Shown here: positions 17,923 through 26,306 of the stretch, in pieces
Layout: each line of letters begins with the position of its first letter
How positions within the stretch are numbered: the first letter of the stretch is position 1
Source of the DNA: Phenylobacterium deserti
GTDB lineage: Bacteria; Pseudomonadota; Alphaproteobacteria; Caulobacterales; Caulobacteraceae
Assembly: GCA_945883235.1 (NCBI GenBank)
Contig: CAMCXF010000011.1
Coordinates: 24,739 to 88,738 of the forward strand
DNA length: 64,000 nucleotides
Direction: 5' to 3'
Notes under the pieces: generated by a model
Database searches by the model: none
What the model was told of the DNA's origin: nothing
What the model saw: only the letters and a program-made list of their open reading frames with translations
Position numbers and translations under genes: made by a program

Positions 17923-18591
17923 AAGTTTTCTCAGTACCTCGACGATTCTCGCTGAGCCTCCGATCCAGACCGAGTGGCCCACGCCAGGTACGCGCTCGGT
18001 CGTAACCATGGGTAGGCGACCGAGCTCCTCAAATGTGCCGTCGCTCAGGACCGAGGGAATTGTCCCGACATGATCGCCCGCAAGCACAACTGTTGGGCAC
18101 AGCAGGCGCGACGCTGGCGGCATGTACTCATTGTCTGAAAGAAAAATTTCTTCGAGGAATTTTCGGTCAACCTCGTCTTCGCTTTTTTTGAATGCAGTTC
18201 GCATCACCTTCTGAAGCACGACAGATTCTGCCGGACGCATAGGAGGATCAATTGCGAGTATTGCGAAAGTGCTGCAGGTGAGGCCAAGCGCGATCACGCC
18301 ACCTAGAGATAAGCCACATACAATTACTGGACCGTCCAGGCGACTGAGGGCTTCTGAATATGCGACGCGATAGGCTTCGACTGACTGTTCTGAGAGCAAC
18401 GGGCACCGATTGCCGGGTATTTCGCCAAAAAGGACGCGAGCCTCAAGCAGTATGGTTTGCAATGGCGCGAACATCTCTGCGTCGGCGTAGGCCCCCCGAA
18501 TAACGACCACAATTGGTCGATTACCCTTGAAGTCTCCGCTCAGGACCACCGTACCCTTGGTTGTCTGAAACTCACGGCGCTCCAAAGTCAC
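17875..18591 (-). CDS. alpha/beta hydrolase, cargo gene in the prophage remnant
   Basis: A 238-residue alpha/beta hydrolase with nucleophile elbow GLSLGG, probable acid in VLAGDH and catalytic His in PGVGHSVW. The substrate is unknown. It lies on the opposite strand to the tail genes, overlaps the glycine-rich gene tail to tail, and its AT-richer, less biased codon use differs from its neighbours. It is probably a morphogenetically irrelevant passenger (moron) acquired by the phage or after its decay. Confidence 0.7.
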   Translation of the reverse strand: MTLERREFQTTKGTVVLSGDFKGNRPIVVVIRGAYADAEMFAPLQTILLEARVLFGEIPGNRCPLLSEQSVEAYRVAYSEALSRLDGPVIVCGLSLGGVIALGLTCSTFAILAIDPPMRPAESVVLQKVMRTAFKKSEDEVDRKFLEEIFLSDNEYMPPASRLLCPTVVLAGDHVGTIPSVLSDGTFEELGRLPMVTTERVPGVGHSVWIGGSARIVEVLRKLSTIEHNQKRPAGTSA

Positions 18592-18594
18592 CCC

Positions 18595-20256
18595 CTACCC
18601 CAACCTCACCACCCCCATCTTCGCCAGCAGGCCCAGTGTGCGGCCGATGCCGGTGACGGGGATGCCCAGGCGGGTGGCGATGGGGGTGGCGGAGTGGTCG
18701 CCTGTGTCCACGGCGTCGAAGACGCGGAGGACGAGGTCGCGAGGGCTGGGAGCACCACCGAAGAGGGGGTGGTCAAGGCAGGCGGTCAGCTGGGCGTGGT
18801 TTGCGCCAGGTGCCAGGGCGACGGGTGTTGCAGAGGTGATTTGCCGGGTCGGGTAGTGGCCGAACACGTCGAACGGGTCGAGGTTGGCGGACAGGGATTT
18901 CGGCGCGGCGGCCAGGCGGTTTTGCCACACGGGGTCTGAGCTGGCGGCACGACGACGGGCGTTGAGGTCGCGCCAGAGGTCCTGGTACTGGCGGTAGACA
19001 ATCGCCCAGTCGTAGAGCTCGCGGGCGCGCTGGCGGCCAGCTTCGCCCATGGTTTGGCGCAGGGCGGGGCTGTCGATCAAAGCGGCCAGGGAGTCGACCA
19101 GTTTTGCCATGTCGATGGCAGTCGTGTTCGAGGCGAAGCTGCAGTAGCGATCGTAGGACAGGGACCGGTTCTCGTGGCCGATTGCCAGGGGGGTGCCCAT
19201 GCCGGGTTCCGGTGCCCACGTGGGAATCCGGAAGCCGTCGATGCCATCACGCACCGTGTCGCGGTAGCCGTTCCAGTCGGTGACCACCAGGGGGAGGCCG
19301 GCGGCCATGGCCTCGATGGGCGTCAGGCCGAAGGTCTCCTGGATGTTATCGGCCAGGGTGACGAATATGTCTGCGGCGGCCCAGGCGTTGGTGCGTCGCG
19401 GCGGGTCACGGCCTTCCACGAAAATCAGCCGCACGTCGGGGGCGAACTGCGCCGCACCGGATCGGAAAATCTGTTCGATCTGGTCGTTGGGTGTCCAGCC
19501 ACAAAGGATCAGGGCGACGCGCTTGCCGGTCCGTTCGGCGGCCAGCTGGAGGCCGCGGTACATGGCGTGGGGATGGGCCTTGGCATGGTAGACGAGCCGT
19601 CCGACGAACAGGGCGACCACCTCGTCAGGGGCGAGGTCAAGGGCGCTGCGGCCTTCCGTGCGTTGGGCGTCGGAGAACTCAAAGTCGGCGCAATGGACAC
19701 CGAGCGGGATCACCGGCAGTTGCGGGCCATCGAGACGTAGCGTGTCGCCATGCCGCCAGCGCAGATAGTCGGCCTCGGCCTCGTGGACGCGGCGGATGGT
19801 TTCGACAACCGCCGTGGACGTGCAGATCAAGGCATCCCACGGCATGACCGGTTCACGTAACAGGCCGGCGATTTCGTCCATGGCCACCTGGCTGGCCGTG
19901 GTGTGCGTGACACCGCAGAGTGAGTACGCGCTGACGCCGGTGCGCAGGCGCGCACGGGCGTGGGAGGCGACCGAAATATCGGCCAGATAGAGCACGCCGG
20001 TTTTGCCGATGCGTTCGGGTTCGGCGGTCTTGATCCACTCGAACGGGGCCTGCGGATCAATCGCCTTGATGATTGCGTCGAAGCCCGCCGCGATGTCGGC
20101 GTTGGGCGACAGGCCGCGAATGGGCTGGTCGCCGCGTGCGTGCACCGCGGCACGAAGGAACCCATGCCCCGCAGCCTGGCGACCCATCAGGGCCGGTTTC
20201 GCCATGTCGTAACCGTCAGCGTGAGCGCGAATGACGGCGGTGCAGGTCTCGGTCAC
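18595..20256 (-). CDS. glycosyltransferase family 4/1-like protein
   Basis: A GT-B glycosyltransferase of about 553 residues. The C-terminal donor-binding domain has VALFVGRLVYHAKAHP and the EX7E-type segment ETFGLTPIEAMAAGLPLVVTDWNGYRDTV. The N-terminal domain starts at about VIRAHADGYDMAKPALMGRQ. The frame is open to 20598 but that extension mirrors the phage gene on the other strand; GTG at 20256 places the start just before the conserved part. A C-terminal winged-helix-like tail (RLGIPVTGIGRTLGLLAKMGVVRL) is unusual for the family. It may modify surface glycans and thereby phage receptors (inference). Confidence 0.72.
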   Translation of the reverse strand: MTETCTAVIRAHADGYDMAKPALMGRQAAGHGFLRAAVHARGDQPIRGLSPNADIAAGFDAIIKAIDPQAPFEWIKTAEPERIGKTGVLYLADISVASHARARLRTGVSAYSLCGVTHTTASQVAMDEIAGLLREPVMPWDALICTSTAVVETIRRVHEAEADYLRWRHGDTLRLDGPQLPVIPLGVHCADFEFSDAQRTEGRSALDLAPDEVVALFVGRLVYHAKAHPHAMYRGLQLAAERTGKRVALILCGWTPNDQIEQIFRSGAAQFAPDVRLIFVEGRDPPRRTNAWAAADIFVTLADNIQETFGLTPIEAMAAGLPLVVTDWNGYRDTVRDGIDGFRIPTWAPEPGMGTPLAIGHENRSLSYDRYCSFASNTTAIDMAKLVDSLAALIDSPALRQTMGEAGRQRARELYDWAIVYRQYQDLWRDLNARRRAASSDPVWQNRLAAAPKSLSANLDPFDVFGHYPTRQITSATPVALAPGANHAQLTACLDHPLFGGAPSPRDLVLRVFDAVDTGDHSATPIATRLGIPVTGIGRTLGLLAKMGVVRLG

Positions 20257-20373
20257 GGGGCCCCGGTGCGGCGACTGGATGTGAGCGCCGATCAATGGAG
20301 CCGGACGCCTCGGGACACAAGCGCCGGAACGCCGAGAGGCGCTATCGCAGATGCATTTATCGAGAGGACATTG

Positions 20374-21906
20374 ATGAAAATTCCCTTCGAACTTCCGCCC
20401 GGATTGAACGGCGACGACACCACGTTTGCCGCGTCCGGGCGATGGGCGGACGGGTCCAATGTGCGGTTCAGGCTGGGTCAACCCGAGGTGATCGGCGGCT
20501 GGGAACGGTTGCTCAGTGATCCGCTCGCCGGGGTTTGCCGTGGCGTGTTTCCGTGGACCGACAATGCCGGTGTCCTGAACATCAGCTTCGGGACCCATTC
20601 AAAGCTGCAGCTGTGGCGCGGTGGGGCGCTGTTCGATGTGACGCCGACCACAGGCTTTACGGTGGGGGCGATCGACGGTGCCGGATCGGCAGGGTTCGGC
20701 ACGGGCGGCTTTGGCGTTGGCGGCTTTGGCCTGCCGTCGGTGTCTGACTATTTTCCGCTGACCTGGTCGTTCGGGGCCTGGGGCCAGCAGCTGTTGGCCT
20801 GCCCGCGCAACCAGACGATCTTTGCCTGGACAAACGATACGGCGCAGCGCGCCCAGCCGCTGGCGAACGCGCCGGCCAGCGTCACCCACATGTTGGTCGC
20901 GCCGCTGAACGGCGGCTATCAGGTGTTTGCGCTGGGGTGCAACGAGGAGGTCTCCGGGACCTTCAATCCGCTGTGCGTGAGGCATTCCTCCGTCCGCAAC
21001 AACGCCCAATGGAGCACGAGCGCGAGCGGTTCGACCGCCCGGGAGTACATCCTGACGGGCGGCGGTCGGATTGTGGCAGGTCGGATGTGTGGACCGGGAT
21101 TGCTGGTCTGGACTGGCGACGCGCTCTTTCTTGGAACGTTTGTGGGGGCGTTGAACCAGCCGTGGCGGTTCGATCGTGTAGGGCGCAATTGCGGCCTGCT
21201 GGGTCCCAATTCGGTGGTCGTCGTCGGGCAGGCAGCGTTCTGGGTCAGCCCGGATCGACAGTTCTATCGCTATGCACTGGGCGGCCAGCCGGAGCCCATT
21301 GCCTGCCCGATCCGGCGCGACTTTGCCGAGGAACTTGCCGCCAGCCAGGGTGACAAGGTGGTGGCCTCGTCCAACGCCGAGTTTTCGGAAGTCCGCTTTG
21401 ACTATCCCGACCGGCGCGACGGCTTTGAGAACAGTCGTTACCTGGCGTTGGCGCTGAGCGGGCAGGACGCCGGTGCATGGCATCGCGGCCAGATGGCGCG
21501 AACAGCATTTGTCGATGCAGGGCCCTCTGCCTATCCAATCGGGGTGACCTATGACGGATCGGTGTTTCTGCACGAGAAGGGTCGGTCGGCGGACGGGGGC
21601 AGCTTCAGCTGGTTCATCGAGAGCGCCGACAACTATCTCGATCCCGAAGCCACGATGCTGGTGCGCGGTCTGTGGCCCGACTTCAGGGACCAGGTTGGCC
21701 CGGTGACTGTGTCGGTGGCCGGGCGGTTCCATCCTCAGGATGCGAACGCGACAACGGCGGTGGCGTCCATGGCACCTGGTGACGCGAAGGCGGATCTGCT
21801 GATTTCGGCGCGGCTATTCCGGCTGCGGTTCGCCGGCGAGAGCGCGCCCACGGGCTGTCGCATCGGCAAGCCGACGTTCGACGCCACTTTCGGCGGCAAA
21901 TTCTGA
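20374..21906 (+). CDS. phage stabilisation / tail tubular-like structural protein
   Basis: A 510-residue beta-rich virion protein. The opening MKIPFELPPGLNGDDT, then GRWADGSNVRFRLGQPEVIGGWERL, is typical of the P22-type packaged-DNA stabilisation family, which form part of short podovirus tails. Propeller-like repeats with Trp/Gly pairs follow. CGAGAGGAC before the ATG fits a ribosome-binding site; the open frame upstream is a shadow of the glycosyltransferase. It heads a run of four tightly overlapping phage genes. Confidence 0.72.
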   Translation: MKIPFELPPGLNGDDTTFAASGRWADGSNVRFRLGQPEVIGGWERLLSDPLAGVCRGVFPWTDNAGVLNISFGTHSKLQLWRGGALFDVTPTTGFTVGAIDGAGSAGFGTGGFGVGGFGLPSVSDYFPLTWSFGAWGQQLLACPRNQTIFAWTNDTAQRAQPLANAPASVTHMLVAPLNGGYQVFALGCNEEVSGTFNPLCVRHSSVRNNAQWSTSASGSTAREYILTGGGRIVAGRMCGPGLLVWTGDALFLGTFVGALNQPWRFDRVGRNCGLLGPNSVVVVGQAAFWVSPDRQFYRYALGGQPEPIACPIRRDFAEELAASQGDKVVASSNAEFSEVRFDYPDRRDGFENSRYLALALSGQDAGAWHRGQMARTAFVDAGPSAYPIGVTYDGSVFLHEKGRSADGGSFSWFIESADNYLDPEATMLVRGLWPDFRDQVGPVTVSVAGRFHPQDANATTAVASMAPGDAKADLLISARLFRLRFAGESAPTGCRIGKPTFDATFGGKF

Positions 21907-21932
21907 CGCGAAAATCTCAACAGCAAGAAAGA

Positions 21933-22850
21933 ATGATCATGCCTTTCGGGATCAACCTTGGCCTTGAGGCCAGCAAGAGCAAGACGACAACCACAGGCAA
22001 CAAGTCGTTCAGTAACACCACGACACCGGTCGTCCCGGAGTGGGCCTCGGACCTTGTTCAGAAGGGCGCGGGCCGGATCGACAGCCTTTTCAACCTGGAC
22101 CCTAACGGGCAGGTCGCACCTGTGAACGCTTTGCTGGATCAGGCAGCGAAAACAGCGGGGGAGCTGGGTGGGTCGCCAGGCGGCGATACGTCCTGGCTCA
22201 AGCCCTACATGGACGCTGACACGCCGTTTGCGTCCGGCGGCAAGGCTTATAGCTACGTCGATCAATACCTGAATCCCTACCTCAAGGATGTGGTCGACAC
22301 CTCGGCGGCCGACTTTGATGCCCACAATGGCCAGGTCCGGGCGCAGCAGGCACTGGATCTGGCCGGATCGGGTGCGTTTGGGGGATCTGGCGCCGCCCTG
22401 ACGGTCAGCGGAACGGCCGGTGAAATGGCGCGAGCGCGCGGTTCATTGCTCTCGGGCCTTCGATCCAGGGGTTACGACGCGGCGTTGGGCGCAGCCTCCG
22501 GCGATGCGGATCGCGCCACACAGGCCAGGATCGCCAATGGCCAGATGCGGTTGCAGGATCAGGCGCAGAAAGTGGGGTTCGGTTTTCAGGCCGAGGACGG
22601 ACTGAGGGCCTGGAAGGCGGATCAGCGGAGCGATGCCTCGACCCAGGCTGCCCTGGGCAGCACCCTCCGCGACATTGACCAGGCGCAGCGCGCCGCCCCG
22701 GTGACCAGCACGCAGCAGATCGTCGCCATGCTGAGTGGACTGCCGATCAGTCTGTTTACCGGCCAGACCGAGCAGGGAACCAGCGCCGAAACCGGCACCA
22801 GCAAGACCAAGGGCACCAAGGTAACCGCCAGCGGCACGGTGTCAGGATGA
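21933..22850 (+). CDS. phage injection or internal virion protein, putative
   Basis: A 305-residue Ala/Gly/Ser-rich, largely helical protein starting MIMPFGINLGLEASKSKTTT. Repeated small-residue helices (QARAQQALDLAGSGAFGGSG-like) and low-complexity Thr/Ser/Lys ends resemble ejection or tail-needle-associated proteins of podoviruses. No enzyme motif seen. The stop overlaps the next ATG by four bases. Confidence 0.6.
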   Translation: MIMPFGINLGLEASKSKTTTTGNKSFSNTTTPVVPEWASDLVQKGAGRIDSLFNLDPNGQVAPVNALLDQAAKTAGELGGSPGGDTSWLKPYMDADTPFASGGKAYSYVDQYLNPYLKDVVDTSAADFDAHNGQVRAQQALDLAGSGAFGGSGAALTVSGTAGEMARARGSLLSGLRSRGYDAALGAASGDADRATQARIANGQMRLQDQAQKVGFGFQAEDGLRAWKADQRSDASTQAALGSTLRDIDQAQRAAPVTSTQQIVAMLSGLPISLFTGQTEQGTSAETGTSKTKGTKVTASGTVSG

Positions 22851-23155
22851 GCATGACCCGTACAACATCAACCGAGCGGCTTGCGACCCTGGAACAACGG
22901 CTGGGAGACCACGAGGCGCGGTGCGAGGAGCGGCTGGGCGAGATCAAGTCGACGGTGAGTTCGACTCTACAGGCGGTCGAGGGGCTTAAGAGCCGGGCCT
23001 GGGGCGTTGTGGCGGCGCTGCTGGCCTGGGCGCTGGCTCAACTCTGGAGCGACAACGCCCAGCACTTCGAACGGCTGGAACGTGAAAAGCCGCTGGTTGC
23101 CCGGACCCTGATTGTTGGAGCGCAGGCCGGTCCAGACAAAACAGGAGGTATCTGA
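22847..23155 (+). CDS. small phage membrane protein, possible holin-like
   Basis: A 102-residue protein with a charged N-terminal coiled coil (TERLATLEQRLGDHEARCEERLGEIKSTVSSTLQAVEGL) and a single hydrophobic segment (WGVVAALLAWALAQLW). The tail is charged. This shape is shared by small holins and by phage haemolysin-XhlA-like proteins. It directly precedes a lipoprotein gene, the order expected in a lysis module, but no endolysin is present in the window. Confidence 0.55.
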   Translation: MSMTRTTSTERLATLEQRLGDHEARCEERLGEIKSTVSSTLQAVEGLKSRAWGVVAALLAWALAQLWSDNAQHFERLEREKPLVARTLIVGAQAGPDKTGGI

Positions 23156-23379
23156 TGATGCGTCTCATCGTTTGCGCCGCGCCGCTTTTGCTGGCCGGTT
23201 GCGCGTCGCTGTCTGCCTTGACCAGCCCATCGGCTGCAGCGGGACAGGCCGATGCGCTTCGGGCCATCGGCGAGCATATGGAGGGCTGCGACCGACACTA
23301 TCAGGGCAGCCTGGGGCTGGGCGGCAGCTTTACGTTCAATATTGACTGCAAGAGCCGGGAGGCACCTCAGGCCAGGTAG
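23155..23379 (+). CDS. small phage lipoprotein, possible spanin-like
   Basis: A 74-residue protein with a textbook lipoprotein signal (RLIVCAAPLLLAGC). It is followed by a short Ala/Ser region and a small domain ending CDRHYQGSLGLGGSFTFNIDCKSR with two Cys. A role as an outer-membrane lysis lipoprotein (Rz1-like) is inferred from its size and position next to a holin-like gene. Its stop is overlapped by the convergent DUF2239 gene. Last phage-type gene of the remnant. Confidence 0.6.
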   Translation: MMRLIVCAAPLLLAGCASLSALTSPSAAAGQADALRAIGEHMEGCDRHYQGSLGLGGSFTFNIDCKSREAPQAR

Positions 23380-23942
23380 GCTCGCAGAAGCCGTCCCAGG
23401 TAAACGGCGATGTCGGTTGGCCAATCTGCAAAGATCGGTATCAGGCGTTGGGCGTCATTCGCAAACAGGGCGCGCGTGGCCTCTTCGAAGGCGGGGAGGT
23501 CGCCTGCGAGCACGGACATCGCGCGGTAGAGGCACTGTTGCCCTTCCCGGGTGCGATCCGGCCCCTCATTGGCTCTGCGAGCATCTTCGACCAGGCGGCG
23601 CAACGCGGCTGACGCGCCGCCGGGTTGTCCAGCCAGCCACTCCCAGTGACGCGGCAACAGGGTCACCTCGCGCGCGATCACGCCGAGTTTCGGCCGTCCC
23701 GGACCGGAGCGCATCGTAGCCGGTTCCTGTAGGGGCATACGCGCCCGATAGCCCGCCGCGGCCAGATCGGCGCTGTGGCGCAGATCAAGTTCGACGGGGC
23801 TGCCGGTCAGGTCGTCGAGGATCAGGACCGGACTTTCTGTCCGCCTGGTTTCGGCGAAGGCCGCCTGCGCCGCCTGCAGCAGGTCGCCGGTGGCAATCTG
23901 GCGGACGCCATTGAAGACGGTGAAGGATTCGATGGCGGACAT
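23367..23942 (-). CDS. DUF2239 family protein
   Basis: A 191-residue cytosolic protein of the DUF2239 family, function unknown. Recognised by FTVFNGVRQIATGDL at the start, RRTESPVLILDDLTGSPVELDLR, GRPKLGVIAREVTLLPRHWEWLAGQPGGASAALRRLVEDARR and the YRAMSVLAGDLPAFEEATRALFA segment. The frame is open to 24194 but AGGAG before the ATG at 23942 decides the start. The RPKLGVIAREVTLLPRHW part resembles a ribbon-helix-helix-like DNA-contact motif (inference). Confidence 0.85.
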   Translation of the reverse strand: MSAIESFTVFNGVRQIATGDLLQAAQAAFAETRRTESPVLILDDLTGSPVELDLRHSADLAAAGYRARMPLQEPATMRSGPGRPKLGVIAREVTLLPRHWEWLAGQPGGASAALRRLVEDARRANEGPDRTREGQQCLYRAMSVLAGDLPAFEEATRALFANDAQRLIPIFADWPTDIAVYLGRLLRAYLA

Positions 23943-24091
23943 GATGGCTCCTGAGCCGCCTGTATGCCGCAGGTCGCTGTATGAATCAATATTGTCCGGG
24001 TAATAATATGCCAACCGCCAGCGGGGACCATCTCTCGCGATTCGCGCCACCGCGAGGCCGGACCGCAAATTCCTCTGGGGATGGTTCTGGA

Positions 24092-24129
24092 TGAGACAAA
24101 GGGGCCTGGACGGTTGTCCAGGCCCCTTT
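24092..24129 (-). terminator. terminator after tRNA-Thr
   Basis: A perfect 14-bp stem (24098-24111 with 24116-24129, loop GGTT) ending in a short T-run on the minus strand. It lies immediately downstream of the minus-strand tRNA-Thr. Confidence 0.85.
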
Positions 24130-24133
24130 GAAA

Positions 24134-24208
<75 letters not shown>

Positions 24209-24304
24209 GAAGGCGGGCGCTATAGCGGTCGCGGGCCGCGGCGTGAAGCGCTAATTCGCCCGCGTCTCGCTTGACGCCGGCGTTGCCGCGTCGCAGGTCA
24301 GGGC

Positions 24305-24451
24305 ATGGCCGATCCCGAGAGCGAGCGCAAAGCGGCGGCGACTTCGCGCGAAGCCAAGCTCGCGCGCGCGCTCAGAGCCAACCTGCGCCGACGAAAGTCG
24401 GCAACGGCCGCGCCGCCCGTGCAAAACCCCCGGAATGACCCTTCTGATTGA
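24305..24451 (+). CDS. small basic protein upstream of murA
   Basis: A 48-residue protein starting MADPESERKAAATSRE, with an alternating Lys/Arg-Ala helix (AKLARALRANLRRRKSAT) and an Asp end. Short proteins with the pattern LxxALRANLRRRK are found near murA in several Alphaproteobacteria, by memory. It could bind nucleic acid. No strong ribosome-binding site, so confidence rests on the pattern and position. Confidence 0.6.
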   Translation: MADPESERKAAATSREAKLARALRANLRRRKSATAAPPVQNPRNDPSD

Positions 24452-24541
24452 CCGCTTGGCGAGCGCGGGACGGGCAGGCTAGATACCCCGCTTCTGGTGC
24501 CGCATCTGAATGCGGCCTGACCGTACTTCGAAGGGTATCGA

Positions 24542-25837
24542 TTGGATCGCATCGCCATCACCGGCGGCGCGCGGCTGAAGGGCGAAATCCCGATCAGCGG
24601 CGCCAAGAACTCGGCCATCAAGCTGATGGCGGCAAGCCTGCTCACGGATGAGCCCTTGCGGCTGACCAACATGCCCCGGCTGGCGGACACCCGTTTCCTG
24701 GGCAAACTTTTGCAGCGGCTGGGGACAGAAGTGTCGGAAAGCGTTGGGACGGACGGTGCGGAGACCCTCCTGACTACGCGGGAGATCGTCAGCGGCTTTG
24801 CGCCCTATGACCTGGTTCGTCAGATGCGGGCGTCGTTCACAGTGCTGGGCCCGCTGCTGGCACGGACCGGGCAGGCGAAGGTCTCGCTTCCGGGCGGCTG
24901 CACCATTGGTGCACGACCGGTGGACCTGCACCTGATGGCGCTAGAAGCGTTGGGTGCCAAAATCGAGATGCACGAAGGCTATGTCTATGCGCAGGCACCC
25001 CGGGGCTTGAAGGGTGCAGTGATCCGTTTTCCGATCAATTCGGTGGGGGCGACAGAGCACGCCATACTGGCGGCTGTTCTGGCCAATGGCGACACAGTGT
25101 TGGAAAACGCCGCCGCGGAGCCAGAACTGGCGGATTTGGCCGATTGCCTGAACGCCATGGGGGCAAAAGTGGCCGGAGCCGGAGGGCGGACGATTCATAT
25201 CACGGGGGTCAGCCGTCTGCACGGCGCGTCCCACTCGGTGATCCCCGACCGCATTGAAACCGGCACCTTCGCAGTGGCCGCGGCGATGGCAGGCGGAGAG
25301 GTGCGGCTGACCCGCACGCGGAGCGATTTCATCCAGCCCCTAATCGACAAGATGGTCGAGGCCGGGGTGGAGGTTACCCCGCAGGAAGATGGATTGACCA
25401 TCAAGCGCGACGGCGGACGACTGCGGGCGGTCGAGATTGAGACCGGTCCCTATCCAGAATTCGCCACCGATCTTCAGGCTCCATTCATGGCGCTCATGAC
25501 TTTGGCGGATGGCGAGAGCGTCGTGCGCGAGACCATATTTGAGAACCGCTTCATGCACGTGCCGGAACTGGGCCGTCTGGGTGCGGATATCTCGGTGCAG
25601 GGCGACATGGCGCGGGTACGGGGCGTCGAATTTCTGACCGGTGCGCAGGTGATGGCGACGGATCTGCGGGCCTCTGTCAGTCTGGTGATCGCGGGACTGG
25701 CGGCGCGCGGGGAGACGATGGTCAACCGGGTCTACCATCTTGATCGCGGGTTCGAGCGGCTTGAGGAAAAACTTGGGGCCTGCGGGGCCCAGATTCGTCG
25801 CCTGACGAGTGAAGACGCGACAGAAGAGGTCGAATAG
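24542..25837 (+). CDS. murA: UDP-N-acetylglucosamine 1-carboxyvinyltransferase
   Basis: First committed cytoplasmic step of peptidoglycan synthesis: transfers enolpyruvyl from PEP to UDP-GlcNAc. The 431-residue EPSP-synthase-type protein has the substrate Lys22 in [10 protein letters not shown] and the catalytic, fosfomycin-reactive Cys120 in [30 protein letters not shown] follows. It starts at TTG. It leads a block conserved in Alphaproteobacteria that continues with DUF2948 and hisD. Confidence 0.96.
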   Translation: MDRIAITGGARLKGEIPISGAKNSAIKLMAASLLTDEPLRLTNMPRLADTRFLGKLLQRLGTEVSESVGTDGAETLLTTREIVSGFAPYDLVRQMRASFTVLGPLLARTGQAKVSLPGGCTIGARPVDLHLMALEALGAKIEMHEGYVYAQAPRGLKGAVIRFPINSVGATEHAILAAVLANGDTVLENAAAEPELADLADCLNAMGAKVAGAGGRTIHITGVSRLHGASHSVIPDRIETGTFAVAAAMAGGEVRLTRTRSDFIQPLIDKMVEAGVEVTPQEDGLTIKRDGGRLRAVEIETGPYPEFATDLQAPFMALMTLADGESVVRETIFENRFMHVPELGRLGADISVQGDMARVRGVEFLTGAQVMATDLRASVSLVIAGLAARGETMVNRVYHLDRGFERLEEKLGACGAQIRRLTSEDATEEVE

Positions 25838-25840
25838 GTT

Positions 25841-26266
25841 TTGCCCGGGACATCATCGCTGAAGCTGCTGGCGCAGGACGCGGCAGACCTTTCGATAATC
25901 TCGGCTGCGTTACAGGATGCGGTGGCCCAGGTGGGTGACATCACCTTTGAATCTCGGACGCGGCGGCTGACCATTCTGTTCAACCGCTTTCGCTGGGAGT
26001 CCGGCGCGCGGCAACGGGTACGTTCGGCGCTGCAGATTGGCGGGGTGCTGGAAATCCAGACCCGGAAAATCCGGCGGGAGGCCCGCGAGGCGGTGGTCGA
26101 GCTGCTGGCCATCGGGTTCGAAGCCGGTGAGCCGCCCGAGGGTGCTCTGACCCTGAGTTTTGCTGGCGGTGGCGACATGCGCGTTCGCATCGAGTGCATC
26201 GATGCCATTCTCGCCGATGTGTCCGAACCCTGGCCGACGCCGAGGACGCCGACGCACGAGGCTTGA
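25841..26266 (+). CDS. DUF2948 family protein
   Basis: A 141-residue protein of the DUF2948 family, unknown function, TTG start three bases past the murA stop. The recognisable core is KLLAQDAADLSIISAALQDAVAQVGDITFESRTRRLTILFNRFRWE, followed by RVRSALQIGGVLEIQTR. Almost always found between murA and hisD in this group, so it is co-expressed with them. Confidence 0.9.
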   Translation: MPGTSSLKLLAQDAADLSIISAALQDAVAQVGDITFESRTRRLTILFNRFRWESGARQRVRSALQIGGVLEIQTRKIRREAREAVVELLAIGFEAGEPPEGALTLSFAGGGDMRVRIECIDAILADVSEPWPTPRTPTHEA

Positions 26267-26306
26267 GCCGATAGCCTAACCGGGTGCGGGCCGCTAAAGA
26301 GCACCG

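Noticed and set aside
18595..20598. Longer glycosyltransferase start at 20598
   Set aside because: The extra ~114 residues mirror the phage gene on the plus strand and lack family resemblance; conserved sequence begins near 20256.
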